Source of the DNA: Clostridia bacterium
Lineage (GTDB): Bacteria; Bacillota; Clostridia; Oscillospirales; CAG-382
Reading direction: 5' to 3'
NCBI GenBank assembly: GCA_017516825.1
Contig: JAFXBC010000070.1
Location: forward strand, 1 to 45,709
DNA: 45,709 bases
The notes beneath the pieces are model-generated. The model saw nothing but the letters and a program-made list of their open reading frames with translations, had not been told where the DNA came from and did not search any database. Shown one piece after another: positions 6,439-15,127 of this stretch (positions are counted from its first letter, which is position 1; each line of letters starts with the position of its first letter). A program made the translations under genes and the position numbers.

Positions 6439-8376
6439 TTATGCTTTCTTTTTCTTAAAGACCGGCAGGAGCACCACGGCCACGACGATCACTGCGGCGA
6501 CGATGGCGATCCAAAGCCAAGTACCGCCATCTTCCTCAGGCTGCTGTGTCTCGGAGGATTCTTCGGGAGATTCCGCAGAGGACTGTTCGGGACGGGTTTC
6601 CTCGGAGGTGGTTTCCTCGGATTCTGCGGGTTCCGATCCCTCGGAAGCAGATTCCTCGGGCTTGGATTCCTCGGGCTTGGATTCCTCGGGCTTGGATTCC
6701 TCGGGGGTGGAGGTATCGGGAGTGAAGCCCTCCTTCACGCCAACCAGAAATTCCGAACAGAACACAAAGTTGCCTCCCGCCACGCCGAAGGACATCTTCA
6801 CGTATCTTGCAGTCACAGGCTCGGTTTCGTATTTGATACAGGAATCCTTGGAATCCATGATCTGCAGAGGAGTGGTCAGCAAGCGGAAATTTCTGCCGTC
6901 CTCGGAAATATAGAGGTTGATCCCCGTGGGGGAGCCGATGCCGTACTCCAGACGATTATCGAAATGGGCGTAAATGTGGGTCAGGTCATCGCGAACCTCC
7001 CCGAGGTCAATTGTAACGCTCATTTTGCCGTCGCTGTCCAACAGAGAGTGGTGGTAGGCGTGCCAATCGGTGCTGAGGGGGGTATCGGCGATGATGCCGT
7101 CGGTAAGCTCCTTGCCGTCCACCTGTTGATACTCTGCGCCGTTGCCGTCCACGTAGGATCTGCTGGCGGTATACTTCTTGCCGATGGAGATCCAATCCAC
7201 GTCGGATGCCTTCAGAGAATCTCTGCCGATATCGTCCACCACGATATAGCCGTTTTCCACCTGCGCGGGACGGACGGCGTCAATATCCGATTGGGTCAAA
7301 GTCTTCTTGGCGTATTTATAGGTGAGGTCGTAGACCAAGCGGTAACGCTGATCTGTGGAATAGCAGGCCTTGTAATACACGGCGGTCTTGCCGTCCTGGT
7401 AATACATCTTCACGGCGTTCATCATGGAGGAATTCAACCCGCCCTCCAGATAGTTCAGGTATCTGGCGAAGTATTCGTCGGTATACACTCTGCCGTCGCA
7501 TTCCATTTCCATGGAAAGACCGTACTGCTCGGAAGCGGCAATGCTGGACTTCACACGGGTGGGATCGTTGTAGCCGATCCACATCAGATTGGGCTGCATA
7601 CAGGCCACGTCGAAGCCGAAGCTTTCCCAACGCTCGTAGCCATTGGCCTTGTACCAGGGGATCCAGATGAACTTCAGCCCCTTGGAATGGAGGTAGTCTG
7701 CGGCGTATTTCAAAATTTCGGCGTCATCCCCTGCGGCGATGTACTCCTCCAGCCAATAGAAGCCCACCAGATCCAGGTGCTGATAGCCGGCCTGCTCAAA
7801 GCGGGCCATCTGCTCGTCGATCATCCATTTGACAGCGTATTTTCTGTCCTCCATTTTGGAGAAGTTCAGGCTTCTGCCCCCCAGAGTGCCGAAGTTGGTG
7901 GCCTTTTTGCCGGGGTACAGCAGGGTAAAGAACACACCGGCCTTGCTGTCCGTATCCCCCAAGGCCTTTTTGGTGGTGCCGTAAGCCTTTTCCAACGCGT
8001 CCACGTTGGCACCCTTGGCGAAGGTATCGTCCACGTAGGAGGTCCAGTCGATGGCTTTGGTGGGGTTGCCTTCATCCAAATGCATTCTTGCCCCCGAGGG
8101 ACCGTAGTCCATGCAGGGCAGGAACAAATAGCTGTCGAAGAAAAAGTCCTTGATGTTGCCCTTGGTATCCAGATAGGCGGTATAGGGCAACAGGTCTTTT
8201 TCGTAATGTCTGCCGTTGTCCGCGCCGGAGCGGCGGAAGGTATAGGTGAGACAGACGTTCTCGTAACCCTCCAGGTCATCGGCGGTGGGAACCTTAGATG
8301 CCGCCGCAGGCTGAATACACAAAAGCATGGGCAACGCCAGCAAAACAGTTAACGCGATAGAAAGGATTCTTTTCAT
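6439..8376 (-). CDS. Surface-anchored DUF4855 protein
   Basis: 645 residues. A signal peptide (MKRILSIALTVLLALPMLLC) leads into a DUF4855-type domain to about residue 400, with Trp-, Tyr- and Asp-rich motifs such as DLVGFYWLEEY and KFIWIPWYKANGYERW that suggest a TIM-barrel glycosidase-like fold. A discoidin-like beta-sandwich region (YAHFDNRLEYGIGSPTGINL, TARYVKMSFG) follows, then a Glu/Ser/Pro linker with EESKP repeats, a transmembrane helix and KKKKA. It is therefore secreted and held in the membrane, with a likely role in surface glycan binding or cleavage. The start at 8376 is chosen because the signal peptide begins there; the frame stays open upstream through the promoter. Confidence 0.8.
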   Translation of the reverse strand: MKRILSIALTVLLALPMLLCIQPAAASKVPTADDLEGYENVCLTYTFRRSGADNGRHYEKDLLPYTAYLDTKGNIKDFFFDSYLFLPCMDYGPSGARMHLDEGNPTKAIDWTSYVDDTFAKGANVDALEKAYGTTKKALGDTDSKAGVFFTLLYPGKKATNFGTLGGRSLNFSKMEDRKYAVKWMIDEQMARFEQAGYQHLDLVGFYWLEEYIAAGDDAEILKYAADYLHSKGLKFIWIPWYKANGYERWESFGFDVACMQPNLMWIGYNDPTRVKSSIAASEQYGLSMEMECDGRVYTDEYFARYLNYLEGGLNSSMMNAVKMYYQDGKTAVYYKACYSTDQRYRLVYDLTYKYAKKTLTQSDIDAVRPAQVENGYIVVDDIGRDSLKASDVDWISIGKKYTASRSYVDGNGAEYQQVDGKELTDGIIADTPLSTDWHAYHHSLLDSDGKMSVTIDLGEVRDDLTHIYAHFDNRLEYGIGSPTGINLYISEDGRNFRLLTTPLQIMDSKDSCIKYETEPVTARYVKMSFGVAGGNFVFCSEFLVGVKEGFTPDTSTPEESKPEESKPEESKPEESASEGSEPAESEETTSEETRPEQSSAESPEESSETQQPEEDGGTWLWIAIVAAVIVVAVVLLPVFKKKKA

Positions 8377-8406
8377 ACAGGCCTCGAAAAAAACAATATT
8401 TTCTTT

Positions 8407-8435
8407 ATTATAGCACAGACGGTCTTCCTTGTCAA
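8407..8435 (-). promoter_or_regulatory. Consensus sigma-A promoter of the DUF4855 gene
   Basis: On the minus strand TTGACA (8430-8435), 17-bp spacer, TATAAT (8407-8412): a perfect consensus, predicting strong expression. It begins directly beside the terminator of degV. Confidence 0.85.
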
Positions 8436-8466
8436 CGAAAAAAGCTCCGATGAAAAACACCGAAGC
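8436..8466 (-). terminator. Terminator of degV
   Basis: On the minus strand GCTTCGGTG, loop of five T, CATCGGAGC (8444-8466; two G-U pairs), then a T run at 8443-8438. Confidence 0.75.
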
Positions 8467-8483
8467 TTTTTGCAGGTATTCTA

Positions 8484-9344
8484 TTATCTCTGCGTGCCCA
8501 GGAAGAACACGGCAATGGTGCCGGGGCCGGAGTGTGCGCCGATGACGGTGCCGGTGGGAGAGATGATGACCTCGGGAACCTTCAGCTCGTTCTTCAGCTT
8601 CTCTGCGATCCACTCTGCCTCCTCCAGGCAGTCGCCGTGGCAGATGGCCATGGTCTGGGTGGCGGGCTCGATGGCGTATTCCTTTACCTTATCTACCATG
8701 GTCTGCAGGGAGGCCTTTCTGCCTCTCGCCTTGGACATATTGATGAGGTGGCCCTCGTCGTCCACGTGGAGGATGGGCTTGATCCCCAGCATGGTGCCTG
8801 CAACGGCGGTCACGGCGGAGATCCGGCCGCCACGCTTCAAGAACATCAGATCGTCCACGGTGAACCAATGCACCAGCCGGAGCAGGTTCTCGTTGACCCA
8901 ATCACGCACCTCCTCGATGGTGGCGCCTGCCTGCTGCTTTCTTGCCGCCAGCACGGTGAGCAGGCCGTGGCCTGTGGAGGCGCACCCGGTGCTGATATGG
9001 TACAGCTTACGGTCGGGGTATTTTTCTGCCAGATCTTCCATTGCCAGCTTGCCGTTGTTGTAGGAACAGCTCAGCCCCTCGGAGAAGCCCAGGTACAAAA
9101 TGTCCTTGCCGCTTTCCAGCACGGGGATCATCTTCTCGGTATACTCCTCGGGAGAGGGGGCGGAGGTAGAAGCCACTTCCCCCGCGCGGAGGCGTTCATA
9201 AAAGGCGTGGCTATCCAGGGTATCGATATCTTCCTCTTTGCCGCTGACGAACAGGTGCAGGTTCACGATCTGCAGGCCGTAGCGGTTGATCTCCTCGATG
9301 GGCAGGTCTACGGAGGAATCCGCAAAAATTACAAAATCAGCCAT
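8484..9344 (-). CDS. DegV family fatty-acid-binding protein
   Basis: 286 residues, normal for the family. The N-terminus ADFVIFADSSVDLP and later the STGCASTGHGLL and DDLMFLKRGGRIS segments are the standard DegV blocks. DegV (FakB-like) proteins bind a fatty acid and present it to the FakA kinase so that exogenous acyl chains can enter phospholipids; no fakA lies nearby. The start at 9344 is fixed by AGGAG eight bases upstream, giving MADFVIF; the frame stays open upstream into the promoter. It has its own promoter and terminator and is monocistronic. Confidence 0.93.
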   Translation of the reverse strand: MADFVIFADSSVDLPIEEINRYGLQIVNLHLFVSGKEEDIDTLDSHAFYERLRAGEVASTSAPSPEEYTEKMIPVLESGKDILYLGFSEGLSCSYNNGKLAMEDLAEKYPDRKLYHISTGCASTGHGLLTVLAARKQQAGATIEEVRDWVNENLLRLVHWFTVDDLMFLKRGGRISAVTAVAGTMLGIKPILHVDDEGHLINMSKARGRKASLQTMVDKVKEYAIEPATQTMAICHGDCLEEAEWIAEKLKNELKVPEVIISPTGTVIGAHSGPGTIAVFFLGTQR

Positions 9345-9379
9345 GGAAAAAACTCCTTGTCGTTTTGGTGTGTGGACAC

Positions 9380-9408
9380 AGTATAGCACATTTTTTTGCC
9401 CTTGTCAA
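9380..9408 (-). promoter_or_regulatory. Sigma-A promoter of degV
   Basis: On the minus strand TTGACA (9403-9408), 17-bp spacer, TATACT (9380-9385). The -35 box lies just past the stop codon of the upstream CCA-adding enzyme gene. Confidence 0.85.
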
Positions 9409-9413
9409 TGGTT

Positions 9414-10736
9414 TCAGCACAGAGTGTGCTGATTTTTCACGGCAGAAATCAGGTCGTCGGGGGTGTTTTGCCATTTGCCGTCGAACACGCCCTCCAGAAG
9501 AAGCTGCAGGGTCTTCCCCACTTTTTCCCCGGCGGGGATGCCCGCTTCCAGCAGCTCCTTGCCACCGATGGCAAGGGAGGAAACGGACAGGCAGGGGCTG
9601 CTTTCCAACACCGCCTCCACGGCGGCACGGCGCTCTTTTGCGGCGGACAGGTAGACCTCGGGGTTGGCTTTGGCGGCGGCATCCCCTTCCATCAGAGTCA
9701 GCAGGGGCAATGCCAGCTCCGGGGTGATCCGGGAAAGCAGGCGGAGGACGCGGGGGGTGTCCCACTTCCGCAGAAGGGTGTCATGCTCTCGGATCAAGGC
9801 GGTGACGCGGCGGATCAGCTTCTTTTCCATCCGCAGGCGGTTCATGGCCTCTTCCGCAAGCTCTGCGCTCACCCCCGGATGTCCAGGGAAACGGCCGCCC
9901 TCCGCCGTCCGGGGCTTGCCCAGATCGTGGAAGAATGCGGCGAGGCGCAGGGTGGGGTCGGCAGGCATAGCCTCCACCACCTGCAGGGTATGGGTATACA
10001 CGTCGTAAAGATGGTGGGGAGATCTTTGGTCAAAATCAAATGCAGGGCGGATCTCCGGCAGGAAAAAGGCGATCAGCTCACGGTATTCCGAAAGGATCCT
10101 TTTTGCCCCCTTGCCGCAAAGGAGCTTGGTAAACTCCGAGGCGATCCGCTCCATAGAGATATGCGCCAGCAGGGGGATCCCCTCCAGCATGGCGGCCCCT
10201 GTGGCCTCCTCCACGGTGAACTCCAGAGTGGAAGCAAACCGCGCCCCACGTAAGATCCGCAAAGCGTCCTCCGCAAAGCGGCGGGAAGGCTCCCCCACAC
10301 ATCGGATGATCCCCTTTTCCAGGTCTTCCCTGCCGCCGTAAAGATCCACAAGGCCCGTCTTTGGACTCCAGGCCATGGCACAGACGGTGAAATCCCTGCG
10401 GGAAAGATCCTCTTCTAAGGTGGAGGCAAAGGTGACTCCGTCGGGATGGCGGCCGTCGGAATAGGTACTTTCGGTGCGGAAGGTGGTGATCTCCAGAGGG
10501 AGGTGGTCAGCAAACACCGTAACGGTGCCGTGACGGATCCCCGTTTCCACCACGTTTTTGTCGGAGAACAGCTTTTTCACTTCCTCGGGGGTGGCGGAGG
10601 TGGTGAGGTCGTAGTCCGTGGGCTTCACCCCCCGCAGAATATCCCGCACACAGCCGCCAACCAGGAAGCCTTGGTGTCCGTGGGAATTCAGCCGTTCCAG
10701 GGCCTCCGTGACTTGGGAGGGCAGGTCAGTCCACAT
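9414..10736 (-). CDS. cca: CCA tRNA nucleotidyltransferase with HD domain
   Basis: 440 residues. The nucleotidyltransferase head has GGCVRD at 27-32 and DYDLTT from 41, carrying the metal-binding Asp pair; RRDFTVCAMAW and the AEDALRILRGARFAS block follow. The C-terminal half has an HD-type segment, HTLQVVEA... LAAFFHDLGKP. The enzyme adds or repairs the CCA end of tRNAs; the three tRNA genes here encode CCA, so a repair role is expected. The start at 10736 overlaps the end of the upstream Nif3-like gene by 11 bases with no good ribosome binding site, suggesting translational coupling. The frame stays open further upstream, but only inside the Nif3-like gene. Confidence 0.93.
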   Translation of the reverse strand: MWTDLPSQVTEALERLNSHGHQGFLVGGCVRDILRGVKPTDYDLTTSATPEEVKKLFSDKNVVETGIRHGTVTVFADHLPLEITTFRTESTYSDGRHPDGVTFASTLEEDLSRRDFTVCAMAWSPKTGLVDLYGGREDLEKGIIRCVGEPSRRFAEDALRILRGARFASTLEFTVEEATGAAMLEGIPLLAHISMERIASEFTKLLCGKGAKRILSEYRELIAFFLPEIRPAFDFDQRSPHHLYDVYTHTLQVVEAMPADPTLRLAAFFHDLGKPRTAEGGRFPGHPGVSAELAEEAMNRLRMEKKLIRRVTALIREHDTLLRKWDTPRVLRLLSRITPELALPLLTLMEGDAAAKANPEVYLSAAKERRAAVEAVLESSPCLSVSSLAIGGKELLEAGIPAGEKVGKTLQLLLEGVFDGKWQNTPDDLISAVKNQHTLC

Positions 10737-11496
10737 AGGAGAACAGGTCACCGCTTTCGATGTAGCAGATCTCCAGTTCGGGGTATTTTTCCGCCAGATC
10801 GGAAGCGAAGGTCTCCATACCCGGAGCCTCGCAGGCACAATGTCCCAGCACCAGCATGGCCTTGGGGATGCCCAACTGGGAAGCGTCGCGGATGGGCTCG
10901 CCGTCCCGCCATTCGCAGATCTCGCCGGTGATCATCAACTGGTTATCGTCCCCAAGGAACTTATCCGCCGCACCGCTTCCCCCGGCGCCCAGCATCATAT
11001 TGATCTTGGTCACGAGGAGCTCGGGATCGCCGATGATCCGGGGATGGCGGATGCCAAGGGTGTCCTTCACGCTCTTGGCCAGATCGTACACCGTGGCGGG
11101 AGTATCCAGCACGAAGCTGTTTCTGCCGTCGAAGCTACCCTTCCAGCCCGCAAGGCGCAAAAAGCCTTCGTTGATGTGGTCAAAATCCACGCCCCAATGG
11201 ATATAGTCGTGGAAACGGTACAGGGTGAAGGGCAGTTCCGCAACAAAAGCACGCTTTTGCAGGGTGACGGTATCCTCCCTGGGGTTTTCGAAATGGTCGT
11301 GGAAGGTGGGCTCGTGGGTGATCACCATGTCCGCGCCCCATTTTTTGGCTTGGGTCAGCACTTCGGGGGTGGCGGTCATGCAGATGGCAACCTTACGGAC
11401 CTCCTTTTCCGGGTCGCCGTGCTTGCAGGTATCCACGGTGGGTCTGCCCAGGTCGGCACCTGCGATGAGCTGTTCCATCAGTTCTCTTGCTGTCAT
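10726..11496 (-). CDS. Nif3-like dinuclear metal-centre protein
   Basis: 256 residues, typical of short Nif3/YbgI proteins. THEPTFHDHF near residue 60 and GHCACEAPGMETFASDL near 217-233 provide the His, Asp and Glu ligands of the two-metal site. Family members form hexameric toroids and have been proposed as metal-dependent hydrolases or metallochaperones; the true role is unsettled. The second residues of the metal motifs differ somewhat from classical YbgI, so this is a divergent branch. It is coupled to cca by overlap; no separate promoter is seen in the short gap behind the lipoprotein terminator. Confidence 0.75.
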   Translation of the reverse strand: MTARELMEQLIAGADLGRPTVDTCKHGDPEKEVRKVAICMTATPEVLTQAKKWGADMVITHEPTFHDHFENPREDTVTLQKRAFVAELPFTLYRFHDYIHWGVDFDHINEGFLRLAGWKGSFDGRNSFVLDTPATVYDLAKSVKDTLGIRHPRIIGDPELLVTKINMMLGAGGSGAADKFLGDDNQLMITGEICEWRDGEPIRDASQLGIPKAMLVLGHCACEAPGMETFASDLAEKYPELEICYIESGDLFSYVD

Positions 11497-11515
11497 AAAA
11501 GGTACTTCCTTTCCA

Positions 11516-11549
11516 TAAAAAAGCGGGAGAAGCTATGGGCTTCCCCCGC
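11516..11549 (-). terminator. Terminator of the CBM9-like lipoprotein gene
   Basis: On the minus strand GCGGGGGAAGC, loop CCATA, GCTTCTCCCGC (11523-11549, one G-U pair), then a T run at 11522-11517. Confidence 0.8.
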
Positions 11550-11563
11550 AAAAATTACAAGTG

Positions 11564-12880
11564 TCAGTTCAAAGTGATCACGGGGATCTTGGCGTAGTCG
11601 TTTCTGCCGATGATACCGCCGCCGTTACGGGCAGTGATGTTCTTCCATACCTTCTTGGCAACGTCTTCGTCGTTGGTGGAGTTCACGGAGAAGGCCAGAC
11701 CCATTTCGGTGCCCTTCTCGGGGGTAACACCCAGCTCTGCGAAGGAAACGGCAACCTCGTAAACGGTGATCTGCTCGCCGTCGTCACGGGAGCAAGCAAC
11801 CTTTGCGTCGGTGACGCCGTAATAGCAAGTCTCGCCGCTGTCGTTCACGGCAAAGCCGCAGGAAAGAACCACCTTCTCGTTATCGGCAGTCTTGTCGATC
11901 ACGCGGTCAAAATGCTCGGAGATGTAGTCTCCGGCAGGGCTCTCGGAAGAGTACTTCACCTGGATGCACTCGTACTGCCACATATCCCCTGCCTTATCCT
12001 GGGTGATGGGGCAATAGTGATAGGGAGACTGTACCACCACGCAGAGGTACAGATAGGTATCGTCGTAGGTGACGTAGTAGTCTGCGGTGGCGTAGTAGTG
12101 GTCCTTCTCAAACTGAGCGTAGGACCAAGCCTCGTTCTCGGCGTCGATGTGGTCGATGAAATACTTGTCCCATTCGCCGTCGGTAACCACGCCGTCGATG
12201 GTGGGAGCGGTTTCGACCTTGTCTACCTCGTAGTCAACGCCGTCGTAGAGATGGAGACCGTGGGGGAACACGGTGGTACCTGCGGCAACGTCCTTGGCAC
12301 GGGTGATGTAGGTCTCCTGGTAAGAATGGATGGCGATCAGGAAGCCGTCCTCGTCGGCGATGACCTCCTCAGCCTCGCCAACCTCGTAGAAGGCGGTCTT
12401 CACGTAGCCGAAATATTCGTGATCGTAGGCGAATGCAACCACGGCGAAGTCGGCCAGCTCCTCGGCATCCAGCAGACCGTATTCCTCGGTGTAGAGGATC
12501 ACGGCGCCGTAAGAGGGCTCAACGTCCACACCGGTGAGAGGAATGGCGTTGGAGCTTGTGGCGCGGTCGTTCACGGTAACGGTGCCGATGGAGACGAACT
12601 TGTTGATGGTCTCGGGAGGGGTCTGCTCACCGGGATCTTCGGCGGAAGTATCCTCGGAAGGCTCCTCGGAGGGTTCTTCGGAGGGTTCTTCGGAAGGCTC
12701 TTCGGAAGGTGCCTCAGAGGGGTTTACGGCCTCGGAGGATGCTTCCTCGGAAGAAACGGGGGCTTCACTGCTTACGGGAGCGGAAGAGGAAGCGGTGTTG
12801 CTGGTTTCTTCGGTCTCGCCGCAGGCTGCCAGGGCGAATACCATGATAGCCGCCAGCAGCAGGGTCAGAAATCTTTTCAT
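11564..12880 (-). CDS. Lipoprotein with CBM9-like sugar-binding domain
   Basis: 438 residues. Signal peptide with lipobox LAAC and lipidated Cys20, followed by a Ser/Glu/Pro linker that includes SEEP repeats (about residues 25-90). The C-terminal half begins APTIDGVVTDGEWDKYFIDHI and continues with ATADYYVTYDDTYLYLCVVV, the pattern of family 9 carbohydrate-binding / DOMON-like modules. It should sit on the outer face of the membrane and bind a saccharide or related ligand; no catalytic domain is visible. AGGAG precedes the ATG. It has its own consensus promoter and terminator. Confidence 0.75.
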   Translation of the reverse strand: MKRFLTLLLAAIMVFALAACGETEETSNTASSSAPVSSEAPVSSEEASSEAVNPSEAPSEEPSEEPSEEPSEEPSEDTSAEDPGEQTPPETINKFVSIGTVTVNDRATSSNAIPLTGVDVEPSYGAVILYTEEYGLLDAEELADFAVVAFAYDHEYFGYVKTAFYEVGEAEEVIADEDGFLIAIHSYQETYITRAKDVAAGTTVFPHGLHLYDGVDYEVDKVETAPTIDGVVTDGEWDKYFIDHIDAENEAWSYAQFEKDHYYATADYYVTYDDTYLYLCVVVQSPYHYCPITQDKAGDMWQYECIQVKYSSESPAGDYISEHFDRVIDKTADNEKVVLSCGFAVNDSGETCYYGVTDAKVACSRDDGEQITVYEVAVSFAELGVTPEKGTEMGLAFSVNSTNDEDVAKKVWKNITARNGGGIIGRNDYAKIPVITLN

Positions 12881-12914
12881 TGTCTTTTTCTCCTTTTGGT
12901 TTTATTTTTTCTTC

Positions 12915-12943
12915 ATTATATATGAAAAATCAAGGGATGTCAA
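12915..12943 (-). promoter_or_regulatory. Consensus sigma-A promoter of the lipoprotein gene
   Basis: On the minus strand TTGACA (12938-12943), 17-bp spacer, TATAAT (12915-12920). The -35 box contains the TGA stop codon of the upstream ygjV-like gene. Confidence 0.85.
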
Positions 12944-13458
12944 GACTTTTTTGCGCCCTTGCGGTCAAAACGCCACATGGCGATGAAGATGGAGGCGGTA
13001 TTGAAGCACTCGGTGATCACCCCTGCCCAGGAGACCTTCACCAAATTGTAGGCCAGCCACATCCAGGAGCCGGGAAGGGTGAGACGGCGGACGGTCTTGG
13101 GCTGATCCACCCACAGCCCGAAGCTTGTGACCACCATGGCCACGGTAGGGAGTAAGGACAGCCAATTTTCCCAGGTGGCGATACAGCACCCTGCGGACAC
13201 TGCGGAGAACAGATAGGGCCAGAAGGATCGGGAAGCCCAAGGGGCAGATCCCTTCTTGGAATACACGAAGCCTCTTGCCACTCCGATGGCGTTCATGGCC
13301 ATGCCGGAATAGGCCCCCAACAGTCCGAAGTGCAACGTCCACACCATGGAGGAAAGCATTTGCAGGAAGGTGATCCTTTCCCGCTTGTTTTGCTGAAAGG
13401 AGATGAACGCCAGGGTCATCCCCACGAAGCCCACAGCCTGGGCGATATAATAGGTCAT
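12940..13458 (-). CDS. YgjV-like inner membrane protein
   Basis: 172 residues with five or six hydrophobic segments. The opening TYYIAQAVGFVGMTLAFISFQQNKRERITFLQMLSSMVWTLHFGLLGAYSGMAMNAIGVARGFVY matches the YgjV family of small bacterial membrane proteins; its biochemical role is not known. The start at 13458 puts the N-terminus at the first membrane helix and has AAGGAC upstream; the frame stays open a further 16 codons but those run into the promoter. Confidence 0.8.
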   Translation of the reverse strand: MTYYIAQAVGFVGMTLAFISFQQNKRERITFLQMLSSMVWTLHFGLLGAYSGMAMNAIGVARGFVYSKKGSAPWASRSFWPYLFSAVSAGCCIATWENWLSLLPTVAMVVTSFGLWVDQPKTVRRLTLPGSWMWLAYNLVKVSWAGVITECFNTASIFIAMWRFDRKGAKKS

Positions 13459-13494
13459 AAAGAAGTCCGTCCTTTTTCCGGAAAGATACGGGGT

Positions 13495-13523
13495 ATTATA
13501 CCGCATCCGAAAGAGAAATGCAA
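13495..13523 (-). promoter_or_regulatory. Promoter of the ygjV-like gene
   Basis: On the minus strand TTGCAT (13518-13523), 17-bp spacer, TATAAT (13495-13500); divergent from the promoter at 13547. Confidence 0.65.
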
Positions 13524-13546
13524 GAGGGAGGGCGGATTTTTTCCTC

Positions 13547-13575
13547 TTGACAAATAGCGGCGGGTACTTTATAAT
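13547..13575 (+). promoter_or_regulatory. Consensus sigma-A promoter
   Basis: TTGACA (13547-13552), 17-bp spacer, TATAAT (13570-13575), ahead of the small membrane protein gene at 13608. Confidence 0.85.
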
Positions 13576-13607
13576 AGTAAAGAAAGAAACGAAAGGAACG
13601 GGTGGTC

Positions 13608-14177
13608 ATGGATCGTACGTTGAAGGTGAAGATCGCACTGGGTGTGACGTTGGTATTTTTGGCGGTGCGGATGGTTCTGGGGCTGTTCCCCGTGCCTTTG
13701 GAGTTTGCGCCCTATTCCCCCGATGGGCAGGTAGCCACCCTGCAGAAGGTGACCTTTACGGAGATCACCCACGCCTTTTCCATGTTGGATATGAAGGAAA
13801 ATCTCATCCACTACTATTGGGTCACCGAAGAGGACGGCTCCAAAGCGGCGGTCTGCTCCCGCGTGCTGTACAAAAACGAGCGCTTTGAAAAGCCCGTGAC
13901 CTTCACGGGGGTCGTCAACACCCTGGATCCCTTGGAGGATCCGGCCGCCTCCGGCTTGCTGATCCTTCCCGAGGGGGGCAATGCCGGGGATTACACCGAG
14001 ATGCAGAAGATGGCGGTGCTGAATCGGGATTATACCGAGACTACCACCGATCACCCTGCCTGTATCTGGGTGGCGGCGGGAGGCTTCCTCTCCTTCTGCG
14101 TGATGCTGGCCCTGCTGTTGAAGGAATACGCAGGCGGTAAGCAGCGGAAGCGGGATCGTATCCCCGACGAAGAATAA
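13608..14177 (+). CDS. Two-helix membrane protein, unknown function
   Basis: 189 residues. One membrane segment lies near the N-terminus (about 8-27) and one near the C-terminus (about 155-172), with an approximately 125-residue domain between them that should lie outside the cell, and a basic/acidic tail GGKQRKRDRIPDEE. The loop contains HYYWVTEEDGSKAAVCSRVLYKN and VTFTGVVNTLDPLEDP, suggestive of a small beta domain. No family recognised. AAAGGA at 13592-13597 supports ATG 13608; a GTG six bases upstream would be too close. It precedes thyA but thyA has its own promoter. Confidence 0.7.
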   Translation: MDRTLKVKIALGVTLVFLAVRMVLGLFPVPLEFAPYSPDGQVATLQKVTFTEITHAFSMLDMKENLIHYYWVTEEDGSKAAVCSRVLYKNERFEKPVTFTGVVNTLDPLEDPAASGLLILPEGGNAGDYTEMQKMAVLNRDYTETTTDHPACIWVAAGGFLSFCVMLALLLKEYAGGKQRKRDRIPDEE

Positions 14178-14203
14178 AGTCGAAAGATTTTTTGGAAAAC
14201 CCC

Positions 14204-14232
14204 TTGCAAATTCACGGCGGATGTGTTAGAAT
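14204..14232 (+). promoter_or_regulatory. Promoter of thyA-folA
   Basis: TTGCAA (14204-14209), 17-bp spacer, TAGAAT (14227-14232). Confidence 0.65.
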
Positions 14233-14268
14233 ATCATTTGCCGGTAGAAAACCCACGGAGGTATCCCC

Positions 14269-15111
14269 ATGAGTTATGCAGATACCCTATTCATCAATAT
14301 GTGCCGCGACATTCTGGAAAACGGCACGGATACCAAGGGGGAAAAGGTTCGTCCCGTTTGGGAGGACGGCACCCCTGCATACACCATCAAGAAGTTCTGT
14401 GTGGTGAACCGCTACGATCTGCGGAAGGAATTTCCTGCGTTGACCTTGCGGAAGACCAATCTGAAGAACTGCGTTGATGAGCTTCTGTGGATCTGGCAAA
14501 AGAAATCCAACAATATCAACGAGCTGAATTCCCATATCTGGGATGCCTGGGCAGACGAGGAAGGCTCCATCGGCACTGCCTACGGCTATCAGCTTGGTGT
14601 GAAGCATCAGTATAAAGAGGGTATGTTCGACCAGGTAGACCGTGTGCTTTACGATTTGAAGCACAACCCCTTCTCCCGTCGGATCATGACCAGCCTTTAC
14701 AACCACCACGATCTCCATTCCATGGCGCTGTATCCCTGCGCTTACAGCATGACCTTCAACGTCACCCAGGAAAACGGTCAGTTGGTGCTGAACGGTATTC
14801 TGAACCAGCGCAGTCAGGACGTTCTGACGGCCAACAACTGGAACGTTTGCCAGTACGCCGTGTTGCTTCATATGTTCGCCCAGGTCTCCGGCATGGTGGC
14901 AGGTGAGTTCGTCCACGTCATTGCGGACGCCCACATCTACGACCGTCACGTGGATCTCATTCAGGAGATGCTCCAAAGAGAACCTCTCCCCGCCCCCAAG
15001 TTCCATATCAACCCCGAGGTGAAGGATTTCTATGACTTCAAGGTTGAGGACGTTTGGCTGGAGGATTACGTGACCCATCCCCAGATCAAGGGCATTCCCG
15101 TAGCAATCTAA
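14269..15111 (+). CDS. thyA: Thymidylate synthase (ThyA)
   Basis: 280 residues. It methylates dUMP to dTMP using methylene-tetrahydrofolate, giving dihydrofolate. The catalytic Cys is C157 in ALYPCAYS, followed by the LNQRSQDVLTANNWNVCQYAVL folate/nucleotide block and the HIYDRHVDLIQEMLQREPLPAP block. Length and blocks fit a complete ThyA. GGAGGT precedes the ATG. folA follows after 16 bases, so the product dihydrofolate is recycled by the next gene product. Confidence 0.97.
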   Translation: MSYADTLFINMCRDILENGTDTKGEKVRPVWEDGTPAYTIKKFCVVNRYDLRKEFPALTLRKTNLKNCVDELLWIWQKKSNNINELNSHIWDAWADEEGSIGTAYGYQLGVKHQYKEGMFDQVDRVLYDLKHNPFSRRIMTSLYNHHDLHSMALYPCAYSMTFNVTQENGQLVLNGILNQRSQDVLTANNWNVCQYAVLLHMFAQVSGMVAGEFVHVIADAHIYDRHVDLIQEMLQREPLPAPKFHINPEVKDFYDFKVEDVWLEDYVTHPQIKGIPVAI

Positions 15112-15127
15112 AACAAGCAGGTTTTTT

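Noticed and set aside
11561..12925. Long open frame on the plus strand across the lipoprotein gene
   Set aside because: It is the mirror of the minus-strand gene, whose signal peptide, lipobox, promoter and terminator are all present.
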